From: Phyllobacterium zundukense
Lineage (GTDB): Bacteria; Pseudomonadota; Alphaproteobacteria; Rhizobiales; Rhizobiaceae
Assembly: GCF_002764115.1 (NCBI RefSeq)
Contig: NZ_CP017940.1
Coordinates: 904,501 to 968,500, forward strand
Length of the DNA: 64,000 nucleotides
Direction of reading: 5' to 3'
Position 1 is the stretch's first letter. Each line of letters opens with the position of its first letter. This document shows positions 33,243-42,813 of this stretch, one piece after another. The translations under genes were made by a program, and so were the position numbers. The notes under the pieces were generated by a model. That model made no database searches. It had not been told where the DNA came from and saw only the letters and a list, made by a program, of their open reading frames with translations.

Positions 33243-34637
33243 ATGCCAATCAGTAAATCGCGACAATCACCGTTCGATACCCAGAATGAGCGCGGTGCCG
33301 ATCGTCTGCTGCAAATCGAGGCGGTTTACGACAAGGTTCCGGTCGGGCTGTGCTACCTCAATCGCAATGGCACTTTTGTTACAATCAATGATCAGCTTTC
33401 GCGCATGTTCGGTATCACCAGCGAGAAGGCAGTCGGCCATTCCGTCGAAGACATTCTACCCGAACACGCAGCTCTCTTGCGCAACAGCCTCCGAGCCGCT
33501 TTGGCTGGCGCACCAATTCCCGATCAGGAGATCCAGCGTTCAGAGGAGACCTTTATGGTCTCAGCTGCGCCCGTCACAAATGATCTGGGCGAGATCGCCG
33601 GCATCTCCGTCGCCTATACCAACATTTCGAACGTAAAACGAATTGCGCAGAAGCTGCACGACACGGAACAGCGGACATCCTATGCGCTCGAAAGCGCTGG
33701 CCAGTGGATATGGGATTTGGACATTGCGACGATGCGCGTCTGGCGCTCGCCGCAGTACAGAGTGCTGCTTGGCCTTGATCCGAACGGCGCCGAAACCGAA
33801 AGTGTTGCCTGGGATATTGTTCACCCTGACGACAAGGCCAATGCCGTTCAGGCATTTGAGGACGCCGTCAGTGGTCGCAAGCCACACTTTGAAGCGGTTT
33901 ACCGCGTTCCCCGTGGGGGAGGCGGTGATGCCTGGATATTGAGCCGTGGCAAGATCGTCGAATACGGCCCTGACGGCGCGCCATTGCGGCTTCTTGCGAC
34001 GAGCGTCGATATCAGCATGCAGAAACATGTCGAGGAACAACTCTCGACCACTGTTCAGCTGCGACTGGAGTTGGAACAGAAACTGCTTGAGGCGAACCGC
34101 AAGCTGCGGAAGCTGTCGGAACGCGATCATCTGACCAATCTGCCGAACCGGCGGAAATTCAACCATTTGTTGAAACGCGAGTTTGTCGATGCCGCCGAAC
34201 ACGCACAGACGCTCGCCGTCCTGATGATCGATATCGATCATTTCAAAGCCTACAATGATTTCTACGGGCATCTGGCCGGAGACAAGTGCCTGGTGCAGGT
34301 GGGGCGAGCCTTGAACAAAGTTATCAAGCAAAGCGGTGGGTCAATTGCCCGCTTCGGCGGTGAGGAATTTGCGGCGCTCTTGTCCGGCGTTACGACAGAG
34401 CAAGCCTCTGCAACCGCCGCTCAGATGCTCGATACAGTTTCTGCGATGCAGCTCGAGCACAGTGGCAGTCCGACCGGGATAATTTCGGTCAGCATTGGCA
34501 TGGCCGTCCTCGAAGACGCGAATCGCACGATAATCGACGGACCGGACAATATTTTGAACTTTGCAGACAGCGCTCTCTATGAGTCTAAGCGCAACGGCCG
34601 CGGCAGGCTGAGCGTCTGGGGTGATTTTGCGAAATAG
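33243..34637 (+). CDS. PAS-PAS diguanylate cyclase (GGDEF)
   Basis: A 464-residue soluble protein with two PAS domains (about residues 22-135 and 145-265), a short coiled coil (LELEQKLLEANRKLRKLSER) and a GGDEF domain (about 295-460). The active site reads RFGGEEFAALL, a functional GGEEF form, and DHLTNLPNRR, DIDHFKAYNDFYGH and GRGRLSVWG are conserved. An RxxD inhibitory site is not evident. It should make cyclic di-GMP in response to a ligand or redox cue sensed by the PAS domains. ATG 33243 or the GTG just before it can serve as start. Confidence 0.88.
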   Translation: MPISKSRQSPFDTQNERGADRLLQIEAVYDKVPVGLCYLNRNGTFVTINDQLSRMFGITSEKAVGHSVEDILPEHAALLRNSLRAALAGAPIPDQEIQRSEETFMVSAAPVTNDLGEIAGISVAYTNISNVKRIAQKLHDTEQRTSYALESAGQWIWDLDIATMRVWRSPQYRVLLGLDPNGAETESVAWDIVHPDDKANAVQAFEDAVSGRKPHFEAVYRVPRGGGGDAWILSRGKIVEYGPDGAPLRLLATSVDISMQKHVEEQLSTTVQLRLELEQKLLEANRKLRKLSERDHLTNLPNRRKFNHLLKREFVDAAEHAQTLAVLMIDIDHFKAYNDFYGHLAGDKCLVQVGRALNKVIKQSGGSIARFGGEEFAALLSGVTTEQASATAAQMLDTVSAMQLEHSGSPTGIISVSIGMAVLEDANRTIIDGPDNILNFADSALYESKRNGRGRLSVWGDFAK

Positions 34638-34787
34638 GCTGTCGTGGCCGTTGCGGGAGGCTGACGTTAAGCAAAAATATCGAATTCTTCAGCCCGCATG
34701 AAACGCAAATCATTGACTTATTTCAGCGAATAACATCGACTAAAGTATGATGCTGCAGGTCAGCGTATCTTGAAAAGCTGGATAGTC

Positions 34788-36605
34788 ATGACGGTCGTGC
34801 GAAATCTTTTGTGGGCGCCAACAATAGGCTTATCCTGGTTGTGGGGATTGGGATTCTTTTATTCGATCCATGTCACACTGACCTATGGGTGGCTTGGTTT
34901 CTTCGGGTTTGCGATCGCCAATGTCGGCGGTTTGTGGCTATTCGGTTATATTTTGGGGCGGAGCAAGCGTCCGCCAGACCAGATCATAAAGGATATTGAG
35001 GGACGTTACGCGGGTGTATTCCTGCTGTTCCAGATGGCTGCCCTGGTCGTGACGATCTTCGGATTTGTGGCCTATCTCTGGCAGCCGATCGTTGGCGAGG
35101 GTTCGGCGCTTGGTGTCGCCCTGCTGCTTTTGTTCGCCTGCGCCATCGGTCACGCGCTGTCGTTGCAGCAGATCAAATTGCTGCACATTGTCTATACGGT
35201 GATTGGCGTTGCCGCCGGAATCGTCCTGCTCGTTGGATTGCGACAGACATCGAATTATCCGGGCGTTCCGCTCCAGCAGTTCGACAGTCGCTTCTACGGC
35301 CTCATCATGCCAACCCTGATCGGCTTTCTCCTGGGACCCTGGCTCGACATTCAACACTGGCAACGGGCAGTTACCATCAAGCGGGAAGGCGGCAATGTCG
35401 GTCTGGCCTATGGCGCCGGCGCGCTTCTCTTTTTCGGCTTTCTCTATCTCAATGCCTTGACGGCTTCGGCCGTTGGCCCGATCGGCAGCATTCTTTCCAT
35501 CGATGGCTTGCCCAGCGCTCAGGGGGCCGTGTCTGCGGCGACTGTGCTTGCTGCGGAAAATGGTCAGTCGTACTTGGCTGTTGCCTTTGTTATCTGGACT
35601 GTCATTGCTCTGGCCTCGACGGTCGACAGCTTCTACTGCGCAACCTCCTGGTTTCTCAAGGGCAAGAATTTGCGCAGCAACAGCCCGCTTTTGGCCCTGA
35701 TCCCTGACAGCGTTGCCTCATCGCCGCTGTGGCTCTTGATCGGCGCTGCGTGGGTTGCTTTTACAGCGGTACCGGCAAATTTTTCGCTGATGTACTTCAT
35801 GATGCCGTTTGCGACATTGTTTATCAGTGCGTCGGCGAATCTGGTCGGTGAGGCCTTGGGGGCGAAGCCGAAATTTGATCCGGTTCTGAGTTTCCTGATC
35901 GGATGTGGTTCAGCGCTGATATTCGTGATCGGCTACATTCAGCCCATACCAGGCTTCCTCTTTATCGCGCCGTTCATTGGCTTGATCGGCGCCTTGCCGG
36001 TCATCATCGAACTGATCGGACCGCGTACAAAAGCCATTCCTGTGGAGATCGTCGATCAGCCCATTCGCATGATGTCGCCGTCGCCTCTCACAGGTGTACA
36101 GGGAAGCGACGAGATTACGCCATCGCATGGCTTCGACGGCGAGTGGTTTGTAATGCAGCTCGTGCCGACCTATGACGACACCAACTCGGTCGGAAACGTC
36201 TATTTTGCCAATTACGTCCGTTGGGTAGGCAAGGCGCGGGAATTGTTCTTCAACGTCTGTATGCCGGACTTCGATTTGGCCACCACGCGGTTCTATATCC
36301 TTACGCGCTCCTTTACCCATGATTACCGTCGCGAGTCGAAGGAGTTCGAACAGATCACCGTGCGCATCAAGATTGCACGTCACAACCGCAAATTCGTGAC
36401 CCTGCAGCATGAAATCCACAGCGCTACGCAAGGATTGCTGGGGCACGGCGAGCAGTCACTGATGTTCGTTGACCGGGAACACTATAATCCGCTCGATATT
36501 CCGGGCGAGGTGATCAAAGGTTTCCTTGCCTATTGGCCTAAAGACTCTCGCCTGTCACCGGAATTTCGCCCGAAGATCGAGGATGTGGCCAAGCGCCAGG
36601 CTTGA
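34788..36605 (+). CDS. SSS-like membrane transporter fused to a hotdog thioesterase
   Basis: A 605-residue two-part protein. Residues 1-425 contain about 11-12 hydrophobic helices; the sequence IALASTVDSFYCATSWFLKG resembles the sodium-solute symporter (SSS) signature, and LLGPWLDIQHWQRAV is also SSS-like. After a linker, residues about 453-575 form a cytoplasmic hotdog thioesterase of the 4HBT/YbgC type: YDDTNSVGNVYFANYVRW and KARELFF match the catalytic-Asp helix, with THDYRRESKEFEQITVRIKI strands following. TTG 34770 would add six residues. I know of no characterised protein with this fusion. It may couple uptake or sensing of a carboxylate to CoA-thioester chemistry. Confidence 0.75.
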   Translation: MTVVRNLLWAPTIGLSWLWGLGFFYSIHVTLTYGWLGFFGFAIANVGGLWLFGYILGRSKRPPDQIIKDIEGRYAGVFLLFQMAALVVTIFGFVAYLWQPIVGEGSALGVALLLLFACAIGHALSLQQIKLLHIVYTVIGVAAGIVLLVGLRQTSNYPGVPLQQFDSRFYGLIMPTLIGFLLGPWLDIQHWQRAVTIKREGGNVGLAYGAGALLFFGFLYLNALTASAVGPIGSILSIDGLPSAQGAVSAATVLAAENGQSYLAVAFVIWTVIALASTVDSFYCATSWFLKGKNLRSNSPLLALIPDSVASSPLWLLIGAAWVAFTAVPANFSLMYFMMPFATLFISASANLVGEALGAKPKFDPVLSFLIGCGSALIFVIGYIQPIPGFLFIAPFIGLIGALPVIIELIGPRTKAIPVEIVDQPIRMMSPSPLTGVQGSDEITPSHGFDGEWFVMQLVPTYDDTNSVGNVYFANYVRWVGKARELFFNVCMPDFDLATTRFYILTRSFTHDYRRESKEFEQITVRIKIARHNRKFVTLQHEIHSATQGLLGHGEQSLMFVDREHYNPLDIPGEVIKGFLAYWPKDSRLSPEFRPKIEDVAKRQA

Positions 36606-36617
36606 TTTCCCAGATCC

Positions 36618-36763
36618 TAGAGCGAGTTTTGTCTATTTGGAGTTGCTCTGGCGAATTCACCCGGCCCTTGGGGGTTTGCGGCTGGCGGCCATCGATGTTG
36701 TCAGGCGGCATCGTCTCGCCATCCGAGAAACAGATCTGACCCGTGTAAACAAAATTTGCTTTA
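36618..36763. repeat. Palindromic intergenic repeat element, copy B
   Basis: A 146-bp element between convergent genes. The terminal inverted repeats are CTAGAGCGAGTTTTGT at left and ACAAAATTTGCTTTAG at right (four mismatches). On the minus strand it shares CTGTTTCTCGGATGGCGAGA and the following CCGCCAGCC-AAACCC block with copy A at 4593-4854, though the middle differs in length. Its right terminus includes the TAA stop of the EAL gene. It may act as a bidirectional terminator. Confidence 0.78.
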
Positions 36764-39103
36764 GCTTGCGACCTGGTAGCGATCGCGGTCGAAGGCCAGG
36801 AGTTCGAAGGTTTTCTCGACAGGCTCGGCAGGACTGAAAAGGAAGCCCTGGACCTGATCGCAACCTTCCTTCTGGAGACAGGCAAGCTGTTCGCGCGTCT
36901 CGACACCCTCGGCGGTGATCTTCATGCCCATGCTGGCTCCCAGACCCATCACCGCGCGGATAATCGCAAGGCTTCCCCTGTTGTGGGGAAGATCGCGGAC
37001 GAAGGACTGGTCGATCTTGATCTTGTCGAAAGGCATTTTGCGCAGGTAGCTCAAGCTGGAATAGCCAGTACCGAAATCATCGAGCGCAATGCTGACGCCC
37101 ATGGCGCGGAACTGGCGCAGCAGTGAAATCGCCGCGACGTTGGCTTCGAGGAAGACGGACTCGGTGATTTCGAGTTCCAGGCGGTTTGGCTTGAGCTTGT
37201 TCTTGGTCAGAGCCTCCCGAACAATCGACGCAAGGTCGGAGTGCCGGAACTGGATTGCCGATATGTTGATCGCAACATGAATGTCTTGCGGCCATGAGAC
37301 AGCAATGCGGCACGCTTCCTGGATGATCCATTCGCCAAGCGGGATGATATTGCCGGTTTCCTCGGCGATCGGAATGAAGATCGTGGGCGAGATAAAGCCG
37401 TGCACTGGATGTTTCCAGCGGAGCAGGGTCTCGAAGCCGACTGTCTTCAGGCTCTGCGCCGAGACGATGGGCTGGAAGTGCAGGATGAATTCTCCCCGGG
37501 CCAATGCGCCGCGCAGATCCATGGCAAGCGCGCGTTTGGCCTCGATACGCGCATCCATTTCGACTTCGTAGAAACGGAAGCTGTTGCGGCCTTCGTTCTT
37601 GGTGCGATAGAGGGCGAGATCGGCGCAGCGCATGATGTCGTTGACGCTATCGGTCGGGGCAATCGCGATGCCGACACTGATGTGGATGTTGATCTGGATG
37701 CCGTCAATCCAGAATGGCTGCGAAATGCTCTGGACCAATTGCTCAGCGAGTTCTGTCGCAGCAGCCTGGTCGGCACCGCGCGCCAGAATTGCAAATTCGT
37801 CGCCAGACAGGCGGGCAACGACGTAAGTTGCGGGGGAAGAATTCCGAAGGCGCTCCGCCACTTGTTTGAGCAATTGGTCGCCGATCCCGTGACCAAAGCT
37901 GTCGTTGACCGTCTTGAACTCATCAAGATCGATACAGAAGACAGCAAAGCTGCGAAGGCCCTTCTCAAGATCCTTGGTCGCTTGGCCGAGCTGGTCAGTG
38001 AACAGCGTGCGGTTTGGCAGGTCGGTCAGCACGTCATAGCGGGCAAGATAGGACAGCTGGTCGTCCGACTGCTTCGCTGCCGTCACATCCGAGCCAACAC
38101 CACGGTAACCGACGAACTGGCCGGCATTGTCAAAGATGGCCTTGCCGGTCAGCGACCACCAGCGGGTTTCACCCTTGATGTTAACTGGCAGGATGTGGTT
38201 GCGGAACGTGGTGCGGTTCTCGATGGCTTGCCAGATGGAGCCTACCCTGACGGCTTCCTCCGCATGTGACTGATCGATCTTGAACAGTTGCGCGAAGGGC
38301 ATGCCCTGCAGCTCTTTGGTCGTCTTCGCGGCAATCTGCGCCAAACGCGGGGAAGTATGCTGAAGTTTGAGATCAGCATCGGTTTCCCAGATCCAGTCGC
38401 TGGCATTTTCTTCGAAATCATACAGCAGAAGGCTGATGACCTCTTTCTGCTGCTCGACCTTGATCTGATCCAGTGTGCGCATGACAATGAGATTGCTCAT
38501 GTGGACAATGGTGAACAAAATGAAGAGAGCATAGAACGCCAGCAGGATGGCTATGAAGAGGAAGAAATCCTCTCCTGTCGAGGCAAGGGCAAAGAACGAT
38601 CCAGTGATGATCGTACCCGAATAGGCGATGGCAGCGAGCGGAACAACCGCAACGCCGATGCCGGTCGCCATCAATCCGGCAGCCGTACAGGCGATCAGAA
38701 GCCGATGATAAGCGTCTGCGTCGAGAAACAGCATCAAGGGAATACTGGCAAGACAAATGCCGTAGAGCGACGAAACGATGATCAGATATTTGATCGCATC
38801 GAAACTGAGTTCCTTGACCTTTGGCACCTTGTACCATTGCCAGCATGCAAGGAGCGAGCCAGCAGTCATGAGGGCAACCAGTGTTGCAACACCTGCTAGA
38901 TAGAGGCGCGGCCCGAGATCCCAAAAGACAAAAGCAACGACAAACACCACGCACATTGCCACGAGGACGGTAAAAGGCGCCAATCTGAGTGCTACGTCCA
39001 TCTGTTCGGCATAAACACGGCGCTTGACCGCCGGGTTTATGGCCCCACGCATTCCGAACATGGATCGGATCGCGTCAAAGGTATGAAAGTTGGACAATCG
39101 CAC
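36761..39103 (-). CDS. Membrane PAS-GGDEF-EAL cyclic di-GMP protein
   Basis: A 780-residue protein. An N-terminal membrane region has about six helices (residues 40-215), then a PAS domain (about 225-345), GGDEF (about 355-515) and EAL (about 530-770). The GGDEF site reads RLSGDEFAIL (first Gly replaced by Ser, often tolerated). The EAL site reads ETLLRWKHP, keeping the catalytic Glu but with Thr for Ala; DDFGTGYSSLSYL, EITESVFL and KIDQSFVRD keep the other metal and catalytic residues, so phosphodiesterase activity is likely. The start is GTG 39103 with GAGG upstream. The stop codon lies in a palindromic element. Confidence 0.9.
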   Translation of the reverse strand: MRLSNFHTFDAIRSMFGMRGAINPAVKRRVYAEQMDVALRLAPFTVLVAMCVVFVVAFVFWDLGPRLYLAGVATLVALMTAGSLLACWQWYKVPKVKELSFDAIKYLIIVSSLYGICLASIPLMLFLDADAYHRLLIACTAAGLMATGIGVAVVPLAAIAYSGTIITGSFFALASTGEDFFLFIAILLAFYALFILFTIVHMSNLIVMRTLDQIKVEQQKEVISLLLYDFEENASDWIWETDADLKLQHTSPRLAQIAAKTTKELQGMPFAQLFKIDQSHAEEAVRVGSIWQAIENRTTFRNHILPVNIKGETRWWSLTGKAIFDNAGQFVGYRGVGSDVTAAKQSDDQLSYLARYDVLTDLPNRTLFTDQLGQATKDLEKGLRSFAVFCIDLDEFKTVNDSFGHGIGDQLLKQVAERLRNSSPATYVVARLSGDEFAILARGADQAAATELAEQLVQSISQPFWIDGIQINIHISVGIAIAPTDSVNDIMRCADLALYRTKNEGRNSFRFYEVEMDARIEAKRALAMDLRGALARGEFILHFQPIVSAQSLKTVGFETLLRWKHPVHGFISPTIFIPIAEETGNIIPLGEWIIQEACRIAVSWPQDIHVAINISAIQFRHSDLASIVREALTKNKLKPNRLELEITESVFLEANVAAISLLRQFRAMGVSIALDDFGTGYSSLSYLRKMPFDKIKIDQSFVRDLPHNRGSLAIIRAVMGLGASMGMKITAEGVETREQLACLQKEGCDQVQGFLFSPAEPVEKTFELLAFDRDRYQVAS

Positions 39104-39541
39104 GCAAAGACCTCAGGCAGGTGAGTTCATCGTTTCCCCATGTTAGTTTTTTTACGTTCGGCATTGGTTAATATACTTAACATTTTTTGTAATAGTTACC
39201 AATGTCTTTATGCCCGCCCGGTTCGCTCCGGTAAAGATGTTTTTTTCAGCTGGCGCTAATAAATGGCGATAATCAATACAATTTTATCTAGTTATAAATG
39301 TAAAAAAAGTAGATTTCGGTACATCTGATAGTAATGTTTAAAATTATGCGATTTTCTATCAAGATATATTTTTGATAGTGGGCTGAAATTTTGAAATTTG
39401 TTCAATAGGGACGGGTCCGCACGCGCTTTGAAGCAATTCAGGCTAAATTGAGGATCGAGCCGGCGGATTTTGCAAAAGGCAGCGGTTCACCCGACAACTG
39501 CATGTAAATGGTGCCGATTTGAGAGCTGCACCGCCCAGCAT
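39104..39541. other. AT-rich intergenic region
   Basis: 438 bases without a gene between the EAL gene start and the ArsR gene stop. Bases 39150-39400 are strikingly AT-rich for this genome and include an inverted repeat CTATCAA...TTGATAG (39356-39378). It must hold the EAL gene promoter. No reading frame or RNA could be supported. Confidence 0.5.
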
Positions 39542-39844
39542 TCAGCCCGGAGTAGCAAGAATTGCTGTCAGCAGGCCCGGAAAAGCTGATTCGAGATCGC
39601 TCCTGCGCAGCTCATTCATGCGAGACGTGCCGTCATTTCGGGTTTTCACGATACCTGACTCGCGCAAAACGCGGAAATGATGTGACATGCTGGATTTCGG
39701 TCGTCCGCCGTCGAGCGCGGCGCATGTTGCCTCGCCCTCACGCGCCAACTGGCGGACGATCGACAGGCGGACCGGATCACTCAAGGCGTATAAGACCGAC
39801 TCAAGTTGTATCTCGGAGACGGGGGGATGGCGATACTCTCTCAT
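39542..39844 (-). CDS. ArsR-family winged-helix regulator
   Basis: A 100-residue ArsR-type repressor. The core ALSDPVRLSIVRQLAREGE is followed by the recognition helix KSSMSHHFRVLRESGIVKTR and a wing (NDGTSRMNELRR). The CxC metal site in helix 3 of classic metal sensors is absent; only one Cys (ATCAAL) is present, so the cue is more likely organic or redox. It is divergent from an old-yellow-enzyme gene, which it probably represses from the 112-base region between them. Confidence 0.88.
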   Translation of the reverse strand: MREYRHPPVSEIQLESVLYALSDPVRLSIVRQLAREGEATCAALDGGRPKSSMSHHFRVLRESGIVKTRNDGTSRMNELRRSDLESAFPGLLTAILATPG

Positions 39845-39857
39845 ATGCAGACGCTAG

Positions 39858-39898
39858 CACAAAATTTTGTGTATTGCTATTGTTCGAATATTATCGAA
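39858..39898. promoter_or_regulatory. Putative ArsR operators between divergent genes
   Basis: Two dyads lie in the divergent promoter region: the perfect 14-bp palindrome CACAAAATTTTGTG (39858-39871) and TTCGAATATTATCGAA (39883-39898), imperfect at the centre. Either could be the ArsR-protein site controlling both genes. Confidence 0.5.
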
Positions 39899-39956
39899 AT
39901 ATAGAAAAATGACAAAAGACAATCGTCTTCGTGATAAAAAATTGGAGCAATAGCAT

Positions 39957-41054
39957 ATGGCCTCTCTCTTCGAACCCTTCACCCTGAAGGACGTGACATT
40001 ACGCAACCGGATCGCGGTGTCCCCCATGTGCCAGTACTCGGCACATGATGGTGTTATCAATGACTGGCATCGCGTGCATCTTGGTGCGTTGGCGCGTGGC
40101 GGGGCAGGCCTGTTGGTTGTCGAGGCAACCGGCGTTTCGCCGGAAGGCCGCATCACTCCCGGTTGCCTGGGCCTGTGGAACGACGAACAGGCTCACGCTT
40201 TGGCGCCGTCAGTACAGGTCATCAAGAACGCCGGCGCAGTGCCGGGGATCCAGATCGGCCATGCCGGACGCAAAGCCAGCGCCAATCGGCCGTGGGAAGG
40301 TGACGATCACATTGCAGCCGATGATCCGCGCGGCTGGGAGACCATCGCGCCATCGGCCATTGCCTATGGCGGAGGTCTGTCGAAGGTTCCACACGAAATG
40401 ACCAAGGCTGACATCGATCGCGTCAAGCAGGCATTCGTTGATAGCGCGAAACGCGCGCTTGCAAGCGGCTTTCAATGGCTGGAGCTGCATTTCGCTCACG
40501 GCTATCTGGCACAGAGCTTCCTGTCGAAACATTCCAACCATCGTACCGATGAATATGGCGGCAGCTTCGAAAACCGCAGCCGGTTCATTCTCGAGACCTT
40601 GCGGGCAGTCCGTGCCGTGTGGCCGGAAAACTTTCCCCTGGCGGCTCGGCTCGGTGTCATCGAATTCGACGGCAATGATGAAGCGACGCTCAGCGAGGCG
40701 ATCGAACTCGTCAGACAGATGAAGGCAAACGGGCTCGATTTCATCGATGTGAGCATGGGCTTTTCGCTCGGCAAGGCGAACATTCCCTGGGGGCCGGCTT
40801 TCCTTGGTCCGATTGCAGCCCGTGTGCGCCGCGAAGCCGGTCTTCCAGCCTCCACATCTTGGTATATCAGCACGCCGCAGCAAGCAGATGGGCTGGTGCG
40901 CGACGGCTCGGTCGATCTCGTCATGCTGGCGCGGCCGCTTCTCAATGATCCGCATTGGCCGTACAAGGCTGCCAAGGAGCTTGGCGTTGAAAACCCGGCC
41001 TGGGTTCTTCCGGCGCCCTATGCCCATTGGCTCGACCGGTATCGCGCCGCTTAA
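39957..41054 (+). CDS. Old yellow enzyme family NADH:flavin oxidoreductase (YqjM class)
   Basis: A 365-residue FMN-dependent ene-reductase. VSPMCQYSAHDG with the redox-tuning Cys, the GIQIGHAGRKAS strand, LELHFAHGYLAQSFLSKHSN with the substrate-binding His, and TDEYGGSFENRSRF identify the YqjM-like subclass. It reduces activated C=C bonds in electrophiles such as enones or quinones with NAD(P)H. It is divergent from an ArsR regulator and is probably induced by such electrophiles. A terminator follows about 130 bases after the stop. Confidence 0.93.
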   Translation: MASLFEPFTLKDVTLRNRIAVSPMCQYSAHDGVINDWHRVHLGALARGGAGLLVVEATGVSPEGRITPGCLGLWNDEQAHALAPSVQVIKNAGAVPGIQIGHAGRKASANRPWEGDDHIAADDPRGWETIAPSAIAYGGGLSKVPHEMTKADIDRVKQAFVDSAKRALASGFQWLELHFAHGYLAQSFLSKHSNHRTDEYGGSFENRSRFILETLRAVRAVWPENFPLAARLGVIEFDGNDEATLSEAIELVRQMKANGLDFIDVSMGFSLGKANIPWGPAFLGPIAARVRREAGLPASTSWYISTPQQADGLVRDGSVDLVMLARPLLNDPHWPYKAAKELGVENPAWVLPAPYAHWLDRYRAA

Positions 41055-41183
41055 GCCTAACTGTTAAATCTGGCCGGTAGCCAATCTGAAATCTGAGGTT
41101 GCTTGGATTTCCGCGCAACGTACAATATACTTCTGGAGTGAGGAGTGGGCTTTCACCCACCCTTGTTTTCTAGAAGTTGAATC

Positions 41184-41224
41184 GAACCCGGATTACCAGC
41201 GTCCAGCCAGTCCGGGTTCTTTTC
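41184..41224 (+). terminator. Terminator downstream of the old-yellow-enzyme gene
   Basis: A 9-bp perfect stem (GAACCCGGA 41184-41192 with TCCGGGTTC 41211-41219) is followed by TTTT. A weaker GTGGG/CCCAC hairpin with a T-rich tail at 41145-41168 precedes it. Confidence 0.75.
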
Positions 41225-41682
41225 ATTTCTAGTGTGATGCAAAACGGCAGACGCCGCATTGTTCACCTCCAGCTTTGACGGCAAGGCCTTTGCCTGGGTC
41301 GGGAGGCCAATCTTCCCGATGCACCGGCTGGCACGGTGCTTTCTGCTTCTGCCGTCAATACTTGATTGCACTTGCGTGCTCGCCAAATTCATCGCGTGGT
41401 TTGAGGTGTTGCACAACGAACGCAGGGTTGAATCCGGCGATGTAAGCGGTTGTTTTGGAATAGCGTTTTCAGAATCCACGGAAATATGGAATGCCCTGCG
41501 TGTCCGTTTGCGAAGGCATTGCCTAAGTTGGCTTGCCGGTGGGAACGCTTGTCCTCACTCAAAATTGTCACCCCAAACTGCGTTGAAATGTTCATGCCTG
41601 TCGTCAAGGTCTATCGAAAATCGTGGATGGTCTGTATAGACGGTCGCAAAAAGACAACAGGGCGGATGTGCGAGCACCGCAA
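41225..41682. other. Intergenic leader of metNIQ
   Basis: 458 bases precede metN. I looked for a SAM riboswitch, as expected for a methionine transporter, and could not support one. The only structure seen is an AATGCC/GGCATT dyad near 41491-41518. Several open frames here have no ribosome site or coding character. Confidence 0.45.
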
Positions 41683-42813
41683 ATGAATATGGCGATTGTG
41701 AAAAACAGGGCAAAGAGCCCGCTTGATGTAGCTGCGAATGACGAACCGGCCGTCCAGAAGACGGCCAATCCCATGGTTGCATTCGAAGGCGTTTCCAAAC
41801 GCTTTGCGGCGGGCCGCACCAGCGCGGAAGTGGTGGCGCTGGACGATATCAACCTTATCGTTCCTCGTGGTTCGGTGACAGGTATCATCGGCCGGTCGGG
41901 CGCTGGCAAATCCACGCTGATCCGGCTGGTCAACGGGCTGGAGAAGCCAAGCTCAGGACGTGTTCTGGTCGACGGTGTGGATGTTGCCGGCCTGGATGAG
42001 AAAAGCCTGCGTGCTGTACGCCGCTCGATCGGAATGATCTTCCAGCATTTCAATCTGCTCTCTTCGCGCACAGCTTTCGACAATATCGCGCTGCCGCTGG
42101 AAATTGCAGGCGTTGGCAAACAGTCGATCGAAAAGCGCGTTACGCCGCTGCTCGAACTCGTTGGCCTATCTGACAAGCGCGATCGCTATCCTTCCGAACT
42201 TTCCGGCGGGCAAAAACAGCGCATTGGCATTGCCCGTGCACTGGCCACCGAGCCAAAGCTCTTGCTTTCAGATGAGGCGACATCGGCGCTCGATCCGGAA
42301 ACGACGCGCTCGATCCTTGCCCTGCTCAGGACGATCAACAAGGAGCTGGGTCTGACTGTGCTTCTGATCACCCATGAGATGGAGGTGGTGAAGACCATTG
42401 CCGATCATGTGGCGGTGATCGACGGCGGTCGCATTGTCGAGCAGGGACCTACGTTCGACGTCTTTACCGGCCATGCGCATGAGACGACGCGGGCGTTGCT
42501 CGGCGGGCTTGCGGGTATGCATCTGCCGGAGTTTTTGACCAGCCGCATGTCGGAACAGCCGGGGCCAGGTTTCCGGACCATTCTCCGCGTCATCTTCAAG
42601 GGCGAGAAAGCGACGGAGCCGATGCTTGCCCGGCTTGGCAGCGATCTTGGCATCGAGGTCAATATTCTGGCTGGCGCCGTTGACGAGATCGCCGGGCGTC
42701 CCTTCGGAATGCTCGTGGTTTCGCTGCGTGCCGATGAGGCAAAGATCGCGCAAGCGCAGCAGTTTCTCTCTAGTCACGGCTTGTCATCGGAGGTGGTCGG
42801 TTATGTCAGCTGA
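41683..42813 (+). CDS. metN: Methionine ABC transporter ATP-binding protein MetN
   Basis: A 376-residue ABC ATPase. Walker A is GRSGAGKST, the signature [12 protein letters not shown] and Walker [13 protein letters not shown]; the H-loop is in [12 protein letters not shown]-terminal regulatory ACT-like domain (about residues 285-370) follows, as in MetN, where methionine bound there inhibits transport. The start is uncertain: ATG 41683 is used, but GTG 41668 and ATG 41773 are in frame. It overlaps metI by 11 bases. Confidence 0.92.
   Translation: MNMAIVKNRAKSPLDVAANDEPAVQKTANPMVAFEGVSKRFAAGRTSAEVVALDDINLIVPRGSVTGIIGRSGAGKSTLIRLVNGLEKPSSGRVLVDGVDVAGLDEKSLRAVRRSIGMIFQHFNLLSSRTAFDNIALPLEIAGVGKQSIEKRVTPLLELVGLSDKRDRYPSELSGGQKQRIGIARALATEPKLLLSDEATSALDPETTRSILALLRTINKELGLTVLLITHEMEVVKTIADHVAVIDGGRIVEQGPTFDVFTGHAHETTRALLGGLAGMHLPEFLTSRMSEQPGPGFRTILRVIFKGEKATEPMLARLGSDLGIEVNILAGAVDEIAGRPFGMLVVSLRADEAKIAQAQQFLSSHGLSSEVVGYVS

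Noticed and set aside
41055..41682. SAM riboswitch in the leader of metNIQ
   Set aside because: Expected by function, but no SAM-I, SAM-II or SAM-V core could be recognised; only ordinary terminator hairpins of the upstream gene are visible.
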